Positions 47,509 through 57,740 of a stretch of DNA of 64,000 nucleotides are shown one piece after another; the first letter of the stretch is position 1, and every line of letters starts with the position of its first letter. Below the pieces are notes generated by a model. The model saw only the letters and a program-made list of their open reading frames with translations. It searched no databases and had not been told where the DNA came from. A program made the translations under genes and the position numbers. Source of the DNA: Fragilariopsis cylindrus CCMP1102 (taxonomy: Eukaryota > Bacillariophyta > Bacillariophyceae > Bacillariales > Bacillariaceae); assembly GCA_900095095.1 (NCBI GenBank), contig FMBT01000314.1, forward strand, positions 310,001-374,000. The letters run 5' to 3'.

Positions 47509-47971
47509 GCCATCCTCATCACTCACAAAAAAAAGTAAACAGAAAAGAGTGAATAACAAATAATGTTATTATTGGCTCATTTATTTACCTATTTCGTTAC
47601 AAGTACTTCATTTCTTTTGTAGAAAATAGTAGACTACTGTACTAATTATAACACTTTCTTTAAATACGCTACTAGAACATTATTTTAATGTGAGGAAGAT
47701 CGACATACTCAAAAGACGAATCGAATCGAATCAAATCAGATCAAATCTTTCTTCACCATTGTAAACGCTGTTATATTTTACTATCAACATTCTTGTTATG
47801 GTTGGCCTCGTTTACCGTATTGGGAGAAGTGTGAATCAATGTTGGTATTATGTCTATTGGTCATTTCGTTACGTTCGATACACAATTGTACTCGTTATAG
47901 TATCCAAAAAAGCATGAATCGAGCTAATACGTATCGCCACATTCCATACTAGGACTACTAGTACATATTAT
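47509..47971. other. Intergenic DNA
   Basis: No gene. GAATC/AAATC five-base units lie at 47719-47747. Confidence 0.4.
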
Positions 47972-48352
47972 TTACTTGGAGAAAAGGAACAGCTCTCGAT
48001 TTGTGACGCTCGACCCAACCCCTTTGACCGACGAGAGCTCAGCATCGTACTGAAAGCGAAAATTCCACCCCAGAACCTCCATCGTATCGAGCAATGCCAC
48101 CACGGCGTCCTCCTCGTTGTACTTCTGAAAATCGTGATTCATATGGGCGGTGTAGTGGAGGTTAAACTTACTAACCTGGAACTGAATGCGCTCAGCTTTT
48201 CCGACACACTTAATGACTCTGAGACCCTGGTTAAGAGCATTTACCAACTCCGGAGTAACGGCGGATCCATGCAGGGAGAAGTTCTTCTCCGCGGACACCT
48301 GAAAGCCCGACGGCTTGATTTTGAATGTCTTTTTGATAATCACGTGCGGCAT
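47972..48352 (-). CDS. Small cytosolic protein, family not recognised
   Basis: A 126-residue protein starting MPHVIIKKTFKIKPSGFQVS. I prefer this Met over the longer frame because the 66 codons upstream look like leader sequence. It looks compactly folded (KCVGKAERIQFQVSKFNLHY, HMNHDFQKYNEEDAVVALLD, TMEVLGWNFRFQYDAEL), with beta strands around a helix. Its codon use is balanced and GC-richer than neighbouring genes, as in the thioredoxin-fold gene. No family is recognised. Confidence 0.6.
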   Translation of the reverse strand: MPHVIIKKTFKIKPSGFQVSAEKNFSLHGSAVTPELVNALNQGLRVIKCVGKAERIQFQVSKFNLHYTAHMNHDFQKYNEEDAVVALLDTMEVLGWNFRFQYDAELSSVKGVGSSVTNRELFLFSK

Positions 48353-49035
48353 CTTTTCTGAAGAGGAGTGATGGGACAGGATTGAAATGGGAGAGATTAA
48401 CAAAAGAAGAAGAGCGACGAAGTACTGTGATACTGGGTCTGATAGATTAGATTGGATTGGAACGAATGGAAATATAAAAGCTTCGGTTTTTATTTTAAAT
48501 CGTGGGGGCAATAGTAAATAAATATACTGGTACATCAATGCTTCACAAAGCAAAGCATATCACATTACACAAAAGAACGATATCAATTCCCCCCATCTTC
48601 CGCCCCCCTTTCAATCGCACGCTAATAATGGTCGCTATTGTACCGGTAGCTAGTAATGAGTGAGTAAAAACCATTCTCATGTTTTGTTACAGTGTACAAG
48701 TATATCATTCCTTTCATTCGCATTCATTCCTTTTGTTGAGTTCTCTCTCACTTCAATCGATGGAACAAAAAGCACAAACAAAGAAGACAAGTAAAGAGTA
48801 ATACAAGCAATCTGTTCTATTACTTTTATCATAAAATTATTTTACGTAGAATAGCATACCTATTTTGTTGTGTGAATTAATACAAGTGCAACTACAACTA
48901 CAACTACAAGTGCAAGTAATAATTGCCTGCTAAAAGGATCAAATTCGTTCTGTATAAAATCAACGAAACAAATTAACGAAGCAAATCAAATCAATCGACA
49001 ATTAACAGCAACAAAACGAACATACTCCAAGTATA
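48353..49035. other. Leader of the small protein and intergenic DNA
   Basis: 48353-48553 is open but probably untranslated. The rest has AAACGAA and AACTAC short repeats. No gene is seen. Confidence 0.4.
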
Positions 49036-49563
49036 ATGATGGCACGTGAAGATGATCCTCTCCTCATTATTGATCGTCGTGATGATGATGACTACGAAGA
49101 TGCTGCTGCTGAAGACGATCCCCTCATTGATATTATTGTACTAAGAATACCTCATCGTGATTCTGCTGTAGTAATAAATGATGACGTTAACGACGATACT
49201 CTTACTAATTCGTTTAGTGCAAAAAGAAGGAGAAGAAAGAATTAGTTGATACTGTTATAATGATAATGACAGCAATGGTATTTATTGCATTGTCATTATA
49301 CGTCATCTTAGCAGTATATAGATTAGTTTTAGTGTTGTACGATCGTGCCGTCAACAATAATACCACATACTACAAATATTACTCGATCACGATAACCAAG
49401 AGCTCGAACACGACGAGCGAAGACAAGGAATCAGCAAGGAGGTGAAGAATAGAAGGAACTATATGATCCTGCTGACGTTGATATATACTGTATATATTGG
49501 AAACAAATACGACCAGATACCAAGTTTATGTCTTCCGTATATCCTTACTGTATAGCTGTATAA
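49036..49563 (+). pseudogene. MAREDDPLL-type membrane protein, copy B (frame-broken)
   Basis: The start opens MMAREDDPLLIIDRRDDDDY, with an acidic stretch like copy A (28410), but the frame stops at 49245. From the A5 run at 49221 the next frame reads KKEKKELVDTVIMIMTAMVF and a transmembrane helix (MVFIALSLYVILAVYRLVLVL). A third frame then carries HDNQELEHDERRQGISKE and YDPADVDIYCIYWKQIRPD, matching HDYYHEKTKQLLENEQQ and YYNPDFE of copy A. One or two one-base changes would account for the jumps. Both copies sit behind five-base repeats. No function is known. Confidence 0.5.
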
Positions 49564-49876
49564 TTGTAGGTCCTATACCATTATTAGATATCTATATACT
49601 GAGATGATCCAAGGTATTTTAGATTTTTTTTGGCTCTCATATGTATAAAGAGTATGAATGCTATCTGCCTGTTAATACCATCATCAACAACAAAACTGAC
49701 AAGGATACCGCGGTGATTTTTTCCCTTTCACAGAAAAAAATAATCTTGTGGCGTTCAAAATCGAATCAAATCAAATAAAATCAAATTAACCGCCATCGTA
49801 AAGATACCCAATATTATAAGTAACACAGTCAGAAGCAATACTATAGTTATATCTCTCGTGTGATAAGTTAATCGAG
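49564..49876. other. Intergenic DNA
   Basis: AT-rich 3' flank with GAATC/AAATC units at 49760-49788. No gene. Confidence 0.4.
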
Positions 49877-51211
49877 CTAGTTGTTGTCGTCATCGTTCAT
49901 CATGTTCTCTTGTCGTTTTCGTTTTCGCTTTATTGGATTCATTCTTCTTTGGCTCAAGTTGTCATCATTCTCGCCGTCATTAATGCCGTTGTTGTTTTTA
50001 TTACCAATATTGTTGTTGCTATCCATCGCCACAACCACCGTTGGTGTCGTCAACGATAATAGTTTTTGTATCACATCTGGTTGTCTCCGTAAAAGAAAAT
50101 ACAAACAATCTAAATGAACAGCTTTGTCTATAGCCGCTGATAATAATGCCTCTACAATATTTAATGGTGGTGTATTGTCTGAAGAAGAATAACAACGAAT
50201 GAGAGTTTCTTCTACGACTTTAATTCCTTGCTCGTATCCAAACTTTTTACAAGCATATTGGAAGGGTGTATGGCCATCACGATTGTTTTTCTTGAATATC
50301 AGACTAATTCCTTTCTTCTTTGGAAAATAACAAATCCCATACTCGAATATGAGTTGGAACCGTTGAATGGAATATGACTTTTCTGCTGCGCAATGAATCG
50401 GTAGATATCCATCATCATCATCCGTAGGATTTAAATCCGTAGGATGCAATAATGCATTCGGATCCCACTCTACTAAGAACCGAAGTCGCTTTTCTGCAAA
50501 AAAATAACACTGACCACACAATTCGTTTAATAGGTCAGAACTCTGAATGTCTTCTTTTTTTAGAAGATCCAATTGTCTCAATTGTATCAAAACTTGTAGA
50601 TATTGAGTGTCAATGTATTCGTAATGTTCCTGATTATGAACTTCGATCTTGTCACTAAGCATGAGGACATGTAAAACATTACAGCCATCAAAATCTTCAC
50701 ATAATAATCCTCCCCTGTCGTCTCCCTCAAATAAACCGAACTCAATTGTTAGTCTAGCTACGATATGGATGAATGATACTGCCTTCACGTTGCATTTCCA
50801 GCTGCCGTCTTCATCGCGTGCTGATGCGAGTAGTCGAATAGGATAGACGCCATGGTCTCCTCCTCTATGAAGGACTTCAGGGAAGAATCGTAGGATAGCT
50901 TCAACTTCCTCTTCTGTATCCCGGTCACTATCTAAGCCACGATAATTCTCATCTCCATCATTGTCATCACTCATGTCACAAAGCATATCATGTACATGAT
51001 TTCCAAGTTTTTCAAGGAAATTTTCAACTAATGCATCAGTTTTATTTCTTGTTTGTAAAGGAAATGTTTCTTTTTGTTCCAGTACCAGAATCATTTTTTT
51101 GAGAAGAACGACAGCTTGCTGTTGTTGCTGTTGTTGTTGTTGTTCATCTTGCGCAGCTTGAGCTTGCGCTTGTTGCACATCTTCAATATCAATATTATTT
51201 GCATCGTTCAT
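49877..51211 (-). CDS. Ankyrin-like repeat protein (diatom-type)
   Basis: A 444-residue protein. After a Gln-rich start (about residues 13-34) it shows diverged ankyrin-type repeats: PEVLHRGGDHGVYPIRLLAS, EDFDGCNVLHVLML, DDDDGYLPIHCAAEKSYSIQ, NNRDGHTPFQYACKKFG, with the usual G-x-x-P-h/L-H-h-A turns and loops. Long arms between repeats are typical of the large ankyrin-like family of diatoms. Such proteins act as protein-binding scaffolds; no catalytic part is present. The C-terminus is Asn/Asp-rich and basic (KRKRKRQE). The frame is clean with no intron. It is transcribed away from the broken relative at 51623. Confidence 0.8.
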   Translation of the reverse strand: MNDANNIDIEDVQQAQAQAAQDEQQQQQQQQQAVVLLKKMILVLEQKETFPLQTRNKTDALVENFLEKLGNHVHDMLCDMSDDNDGDENYRGLDSDRDTEEEVEAILRFFPEVLHRGGDHGVYPIRLLASARDEDGSWKCNVKAVSFIHIVARLTIEFGLFEGDDRGGLLCEDFDGCNVLHVLMLSDKIEVHNQEHYEYIDTQYLQVLIQLRQLDLLKKEDIQSSDLLNELCGQCYFFAEKRLRFLVEWDPNALLHPTDLNPTDDDDGYLPIHCAAEKSYSIQRFQLIFEYGICYFPKKKGISLIFKKNNRDGHTPFQYACKKFGYEQGIKVVEETLIRCYSSSDNTPPLNIVEALLSAAIDKAVHLDCLYFLLRRQPDVIQKLLSLTTPTVVVAMDSNNNIGNKNNNGINDGENDDNLSQRRMNPIKRKRKRQENMMNDDDNN

Positions 51212-51622
51212 GGTGTACGTCGTGAGTTTGGTTTCTCCTTCTTCTTCTTCTGCTGGACTTTATATCGATTGTGACAACGTCGTTGTTTGAGTTCGTTTGT
51301 TCGTTTGACAGAGGAGAATGAATAATCAGAATGATGCAATTGTGCATTAGAGAGGAGTGGTTGTTGTTTGGTTCGTTGGTTAAGTGGTGTGTCACCAACG
51401 CCGTTTGTACACACTCTCGCGTTTTTGCAAATTCTGTACTTACTTCTTATTGTGCGCAGTCTTTGTCAATTATTTATGTGTTACTACTTCCTCCAGCGAA
51501 CGCTTAATGACCGCGCAATCATTGCAACAATAAGAGAACAACTACGACAGATAAAATCTAAATCATATCATCTGCGGATATTAGTATAATACAATACAAG
51601 TATAAGATAATATAGTATAACT
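51212..51622. other. Shared region between divergent ankyrin-like genes
   Basis: No gene is seen. About 410 nt separates the two divergent starts and may act for both. Confidence 0.4.
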
Positions 51623-53021
51623 ATGGGTCAGAATTCTTCAAAGCAATCAACCAGCACAAGCACAAGTCAAAGAAGTAGTAGTATCCTGGAAGGACAGTTA
51701 TACGTCGTGGAGAATGGGAGGACCTTCGTCTTTATTTACAATCCTCAGAGGGTTATAATGAAATTATTCAAAATGGTCTGATTTCGTATCAAGGTCGTAA
51801 TACAAAAATTAGGACATCACCATTATGGACCGCAATTTTTCATCATGCACCACTTGATATTGTACAAACAATATACACTATACTCCTCCTACAGCAACAG
51901 CAACAGCCACAGCAACAGCAACAATCGGAACAAGAAAAAATAGATATGAAATATCACGAAACAATGAAGGAATCAGAATTATTATTATCATCATCAATAA
52001 TAATATCAACAGATTTATTACATGTTGCTTTAGAATCATCTGGTGGACCAAATTATGATACAAGAAGACACTACAATAATGAGAATGATCCCAACAGAAT
52101 ATTTCCATTTGATTCAGTTCCTAATAGAACGATGTTGTGTTATTGATGAACCATCATCATTATTATCATTATTATTGTCCAAGACCTGTACTTTTACGAA
52201 AGCCAAAATACAACAACAATATACACCATTAGGTCATGCTCTCTCCAATCGACGTGTCTGCCTCGTCCGATATTGTACAATATTTATGTTTCAGTTGTCC
52301 TGATGCCATTGATATTGATTGTACATTAGTAGTGGAGGATGGGAATGAATATGATATTTCAACATTAGCATTATCAATAGGAGGACAAATTAGTAGTAAT
52401 AATAGTGATAATGAGAAACGTGATTTAATATTAAGAGGATCTGATTTTTATAAACAAAAATTCAATATCATCAGTACAACAGCAGCAAGAGCAACAACTT
52501 TATCAAAAATAGATGATGATATAACAGATAAAATAAAAGTAATTGTTCAAGAACAACTTCCACCACCGGATAATTCAGCTATTGAAAAAGCTCTTCGAAC
52601 AGTAGCAAATTATGGAGAATGGCAGGCAGTTCAGAATATTTTACCATTACTAACTTACAGTAGCAGCAACCGCAACAATGACGACAAGAACGAGAAAGAG
52701 AACAACAAGGAGAAGGAACAACAACCAGAACTGGAACCGGAACCGGAACCATTATGGGTGACTGAAATACGAAATGAAATGGAGGATTATTTTAGAAAAA
52801 AGAAACGTATCAAAGAAACGGATCGAAAACGAAGAAACTATTTTGGTGTCGTGATGTACAATGTGGATATTATAGTTGATTTAATTTCTACTGTCATTCC
52901 AAAAAGAAGAAAAAGAAGAAAAAACAACAAACGTAATAATAATAATAATAATAAAAATAATAGTAGAAGTCATGCACTGGATCAGCGTTGTCGAAATGAT
53001 CATGGTAGAAAAATGATGTGA
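51623..53021 (+). pseudogene. Second ankyrin-like gene, broken into several frames
   Basis: The start MGQNSSKQSTSTSTSQRSSS opens the gene. The coding signal then moves between frames: WEDLRLYLQSSEGYNEIIQN, ISYQGRNTKIRTSPLWTAIF, HHAPLDIVQTIYTILLL, then (after about 52130) VIDEPSSLLSLLLSK with QQYTPLGHALSNRR, then (after about 52255) VSASSDIVQYLCFSCPDAID, ending in a Lys/Asn-rich basic tail at 53021. At least three one-base frame changes are needed. The repeats have the diatom ankyrin-like pattern of the intact neighbour. It is either a decaying gene or hit by sequence indels. Confidence 0.6.
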
Positions 53022-53360
53022 AAACACATTGAACTTGATGATTGAGTGTTGTGAACAACACTAGCTAGGGATATGGACAGAGTTGATAGTAACTAACAAT
53101 AGTATCACTATAGTAGTTTTTCAGTACTGATCCAATTCTTTTAAATGCTAATCGTATCATAATGCATTGTCTTGCATTACACCACAAACAATGTACTATA
53201 CATGGCGATTAATATTTAGGTATAATACTTGCTATTTAGAAAGAAACAAATAACGTACTGGCTAAATTAATCGAATTTTGATTTCTTCACATTTTTTTCT
53301 ACCAGACTTTCCTTTACCAGACTTTCCTTTGTCTTTTTTATCTTCTACTTATTTTTCCTT
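53022..53360. other. Intergenic DNA between convergent genes
   Basis: 3' flanks of two convergent genes. CTTTACCAGACTTTCC is duplicated near 53310. No gene. Confidence 0.4.
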
Positions 53361-53567
53361 CTAATTTTTCTTTGCTTTTTTTGTAGACTTAGAGCTTTTG
53401 CTGTTCTTATTCTTCTTCGACATTTCCGTAGGACTAGAAGCTAGGAACCTCACTCTGGTCAAAACTAAGAACAGAACTTAGTTTGTCTTACTTTTCTAAT
53501 TTGTCTTTGCCTTTTTTGTAGACTTCGAGCTTTTGCTGTTCTTATTCTTCTTCGACATTCTCTTAGG
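53361..53567 (-). repeat. Tandem duplication of a Lys/Ser coding tail
   Basis: The stretch 53499-53567, coding MSKKNKNSKSSKSTKKAK at the C-terminus of the secreted protein, recurs at 53361-53431 about 137 nt further downstream of its stop, with almost the same sequence. Confidence 0.8.
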
Positions 53568-54687
53568 CATTATTGAGCTGGGTTTCAGACTAGGGAGAGA
53601 ACTTGGTGCACCACTTGGAGTAGAACTTGGCATGGAATTGGGTCCAGCACTTGGCATAGAACTTCGTTCTAAACTGGGCAAGGAATCGAACTAGGAATTG
53701 AACTAGGAGAGACCGACTCGAAAGTAGGTGAATCAGATGGCGAATCGGACGGTGTTGAAGTTGGTGAATCGGACGGCGATGAACTTGGTGAATCAGATGG
53801 CGAATCGGACGGTGATGAGCTTGGTGAATCAGATGGCGAATCGGACGGTGATGAGCTTGGTGAATCAGATGGCGAATCGGACGGTGATGAGCTTGGTGAA
53901 TCAAATGGCGAATCGGACGGTGTTGAACTTGTGTATGCAGCGGGACAGTACTCTTGATCAGGTGGTCCCAAGTCCGACTACAAAAGAATCAGTATTATAG
54001 AAGACAAATAGAGAGTGAGATCCTTATTTTGAATGTAATCATTATGTATTACACATGGATGGTCATCATGAAATCAACACTAGATATGATAATCCACATT
54101 CTTTAGCAATGTAAAAAAATACTTACAAAACGAGTCCAGCCGATAGATTGTCCTTCTGATAGAACAGGATAGGCCCCACAAGCATTTGTGAAGGGGATTT
54201 GGTGCACATTGGCAATTTCCTCTCCATCCTTGTTTAGGCCAACAATATTCACTTGAATGCCTCCTGGAAGATCCTCTGGATCCATGATCATTCCAAGGAT
54301 AGTAGCGTAAGAAATGTATGAAAAAGTGTTTCCATCTATAAAGTCTGCTCCAATGTTTTCTTGGACAATAACCTGTCCGTTCCGGTTGAACTCGAGGATG
54401 TCAATTGATTGGACAGATACAGGGACAAGATCGGAAACTTCAGGATCTCCAAATGGAATAACGAAACAAGTTGTTGCAGCAACTGCATCACCCAATGTAA
54501 TGTTGACAGGAGAGCATGTGAGAGAGAAGTCCAGTGTGAATTTGTATGAATTTGGTGCACAATAGCATATTTCCGATTCTGCACTTCCACTTCCAGTTGC
54601 ACTTGCGGCGTTTACTACACCAAATCGAGTACTACTACAAGATAAGGTGGCGATTGTCAAAATAACATAGCAATAGTAAAACTTCAT
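53496..54687 (-). CDS. Secreted Ser/Pro/Asp-repeat protein with Lys/Ser tail
   Basis: Exon 1 (54687-54127) starts MKFYYCYVILTIATLSCSS, a signal peptide cleaved near VVNAA. A 150-residue Cys-containing beta-rich domain follows (EICYCAPNSYKFTLDF, TCFVIPFGDPEV, INIVGLNKDGE-type strands). The intron at 53978-54126 (GTAAGT, TTTTGTAG) keeps the phase. Exon 2 reads SDLGPPDQEYCPAAYTSS, then about 17 copies of PSDSP/PSSSP. A one-base frame change near 53680 leads to LPSLERSSMPSAGPN and the basic end MSKKNKNSKSSKSTKKAK. A signal peptide, a phospho-acceptor-rich Ser/Pro/Asp array and clustered lysines recall silaffins, silacidins and cell-wall proteins of diatoms. A silica or wall role is inference only. 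Confidence 0.65.
53724..53932 (-). repeat. 36-nt coding minisatellite (SPSDSPSDSPSS)n
   Basis: Five to six copies of a 36-nt unit, most of them identical, encode a 12-residue Ser/Pro/Asp repeat. Edge copies vary in one or two codons. Confidence 0.92.
53978..54126 (-). other. Intron of the secreted Ser/Pro protein
   Basis: The minus-strand donor GTAAGT and acceptor TTTTGTAG bound 149 nt. Exon 1 is exactly 187 codons, so the intron is in phase 0. Confidence 0.85.
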
Positions 54688-56211
54688 TGTTGTGTTGTCG
54701 TTGTTTGATAGTTAATTGTATTGGTATTTGTATTTTGTGTCTACTTCCTTACGATTATTCTATATGATAAATGAATTTTTCATTTAACTTATGAATTGTA
54801 AAAAGATAAGGAAGCGAGAAAAGTAGAAAAAGAGAAAGTTCAATAGACACAATGATGTGAGTAAATCACATTGCACATAATAATAGCAAAACTGGTAACG
54901 GTGTAATGATGTATGTGATGATCAACGGATGCTTTATTCTATTATTATTATTGTTGTTGTTGGTGTTGTTGTTGTTGTTATTGTTGAGCATATATAAAAG
55001 TGTGCCACAACAACATTAAAATAACCTGACGCGATGTGATATGATGTGATGCAATGAACTAAATTGTAACTGTTGTACTACGACTCCTAGTCGTTGTTGT
55101 TGTTCAATTTATATTTGATTTGTATCGTTGTTGTGGTGAATGTGATGGTGTCTGTTGTTATGATTGTATTTGTACTTGTACAAGTACTCTACTCGTACTA
55201 CACTAGTACTGCTAGTACTGTGTTAGTTATAGCTGCATGATTACCATTATTTATACACCATTATTTGTATCGTTGTTGTTGATAGTAGGTATTCCTGTAC
55301 TGTTGTATTTTTATTTCATTTGTATCGTTATGTAGCTGTACACGTACTAGTAGTAGAATTGTTGTTGTTGTATTTAGCTACTGTAGTCGTCGGGGTTATT
55401 CGTAACCGGGAAGGTACAGTGCATGTCGGTCGACCTACACTTGAATTGATATTATCGATTTGACTAACTGACTCGTCATAAAAAATCACAAATTGTAGAG
55501 GTAACCATTTAATTCTACCATTCGACCCTTGTAAAATGAATTAAATTACGGTAACGTAAACTAAAGTCTCATTCATACACAGTCACAATTCTCTTCCTTA
55601 TTTGTTATGCTCATCTAATCTACACGTTGATGTTTTATTACAGTTATCATCATTAGATCGTTGTCGTGGTGTCGTCGCACCGACCGACTAATGAATTACT
55701 GCCATCATGATTATGTTAGTTTGGAGTTGTTAGTTGTTACTGTGACCATCCTGGTTTCATTGCTGTTGATATTGTTGGTGTGCATTATCATTATCATCAT
55801 CTTTAGAATTATTTTGATTTCTATAGTGATCATTATCATTGCACTGTATTAATAGTCGTGTCGTTATGTTAAAATCAATCTAATTTAAAAAGGCAAAATG
55901 GCAATATTTTTTATTCGATACAATTTAGTTTGATGGTACTTACATTTTTTAGGATATATGGATGTGATGTGATGTGATGTGATGTGATGATGATTTACTG
56001 TAGATGATACTGTACTCGGTAGAGTCTTTGAAATAAGGCTTGTTGATTGATATTAATTTGAACGAAATTTAAACTGTGAGGATATAACAGTGCAATATCG
56101 ATGTAGCTTGCAGCAAATTGAATTCTTTCAAATATGACGTACAATTAAAATTGTACGCCACATCACATCAATTGATATTATGGAACGGCGAGTAGGCGTC
56201 TGTTAAGGAAA
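54688..56211. other. Gene-poor DNA
   Basis: No supported gene. TTGTTG runs (54950-54985), GATGT pentamers (55965-55988) and CTAGTACTG near-palindromes (55200-55222) are visible. The open frames lack recognisable domains. Confidence 0.4.
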
Positions 56212-56333
56212 GTCCGCATGGTAAAGTAGATTACTGATTCCTAAGTAAGTATTTTGATTTTGAAGTGAGTACCGCACAGTGTTTGTCCGCATGGTAAAGT
56301 AGGTTACTGATTCCTAAGTAAGTATTTTGATTT
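56212..56333. repeat. Direct repeat, two copies of 48 nt spaced 74 nt
   Basis: GTCCGCATGGTAAAGTAG starts at 56212 and 56286. Both copies go on TTACTGATTCCTAAGTAAG and end TATTTTGATTT, with a single difference. The sequence between them is unrelated. Confidence 0.9.
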
Positions 56334-56516
56334 GGATGTGCGATACGATAAATCGAATACCGTATTTGCGTCTCCGATACTGTAAGATTGATTGAATACT
56401 GTATTGACGATGGATCGTCTATCGTCGTCGTTGTTGTTGTGTTTTTGTGTTTTGTGTCCGAAATGAAGAAAAGTGATATAAGTAAGTGCACAAAGAAAAG
56501 GGATCATAAACTAAAT

Positions 56517-56670
56517 AAGTACAGGTCTATCATTTGACTAGAAGTTAAAATGTTACTAATTAAGTACTATTTGATTCTGTAGGAATTGAAGTGTTTTTAA
56601 TTAACTAAAGAGTCGCTAGAAGTTGAAATGTTTGAAACACGGTTGAAGTTGAAATGTGTTGCCTGTACTT
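56517..56670. repeat. Small inverted-repeat element (MITE-like), better copy
   Basis: 154 nt starting AAGTACAGGT and ending GCCTGTACTT, that is, with near-perfect 10-nt terminal inverted repeats. It aligns over its whole length with the degraded copy at 9967-10120. It has no coding capacity. The flanks CTAAAT and CAAAAT are not clear target duplications. Confidence 0.75.
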
Positions 56671-57668
56671 CAAAATAAAATTAGTCCCACACGTACGTGA
56701 CTAAACAGCATCGTTAAACTCTGTTAATATTCATGCGCAATCAGAAAATGCACATTTTGAGCTTTAGTGAAAATATAGTTCGTTAAATTACCATTTTTCT
56801 TATTCTTTAAAACTCAATTATTCTCCAAAAAACACTCTTTCACACCGGAAGCGCTTTAAAAATGGAATCTCCCTCCGTTGACCTTCACATTGATATATGT
56901 GAACCAGCCTGAATCACATAAAATTCCTTTTTTTTAGGGTACATTATACAGTAGGGGCGATAAGAGAGCGATAGTAGTACGCGATAGCCCGTTGGCATCC
57001 GACTAACTCGATCCATATGATAGTACTGTAACACTAAGTTAGCCATTTTGGCATTTTGGACAAAAAGCAAACAACATAAATCAATCAATCAATCAATCGT
57101 CATTCATCATCAAACACCAGAATACTACTACTTAGGCAATACAGTACTTACTGTACAGTACATAATTGCACAGCACTACAGCACTACAGCACTACAGCAC
57201 TACAGTAAACATAACATAACGTAGCAGCAAAGCAAAGCAAAGCAACACAATAGACAAAAATAAACGGTATAAAAGATAGATACATATTTTTCTATTAATC
57301 ACCAGTTATTACACATGTGTGACAAACGTGTACACATATGTGACGAACGTGAAAGTAAAATCCGATCAGTGTTTATTAATTGTCGAATGAAGAAATAGGG
57401 GAAGGAAACATCGTTTGGGGAGTCGCATATCGTGAAGAAACTGGAGAAGGAGAACAAACAAACAAACAAACAAACAAACAAACAAACAAACAAACAAACG
57501 GCAGCAAATCTCACAACATAGACTAAAAATATACTAGTAGGAAAGAAATACACTGAAAAAAGAACACCATTATTTATCTACAAAAGTTCAACTTCATGCC
57601 CACTCCTAACACCAACAGTGTTGGTATTGGTCTTCACGTACATCGAAATTCTCGATTTTTCGATAAGA
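56671..57668. other. Gene-poor DNA with short repeats
   Basis: AATC units at 57078-57097, an ACAGCACT array at 57171-57205, an AGCAA array at 57228-57246 and AACA units at 57455-57499. A GTAC-rich run (ACAGTACTTACTGTACAGTAC) lies at about 57140-57161. No gene. Confidence 0.5.
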
Positions 57669-57740
57669 TTCTGTGTGGCGCAATGGCAGCGCGTCTGACT
57701 TCTAATCAGAAGGTTACGGGTTCGAGTCCCGTCATGGAAA
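57669..57740 (+). tRNA. tRNA-Arg, anticodon TCT
   Basis: A full cloverleaf can be drawn in 72 nt. The acceptor stem TTCTGTG pairs with CATGGAA (two G-T pairs), the D arm is GCGC...GCGC, the anticodon stem is TCTGA/TCAGA with loop CTTCTAA giving anticodon TCT, and the T arm is ACGGG-TTCGAGT-CCCGT. Box A (TGGCGCAATGG) and box B (GGTTCGAGTCC) of the internal pol III promoter are intact. There is no intron. TCT reads AGA, one of the most used Arg codons in this AT-rich genome. The discriminator is A. Confidence 0.95.
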
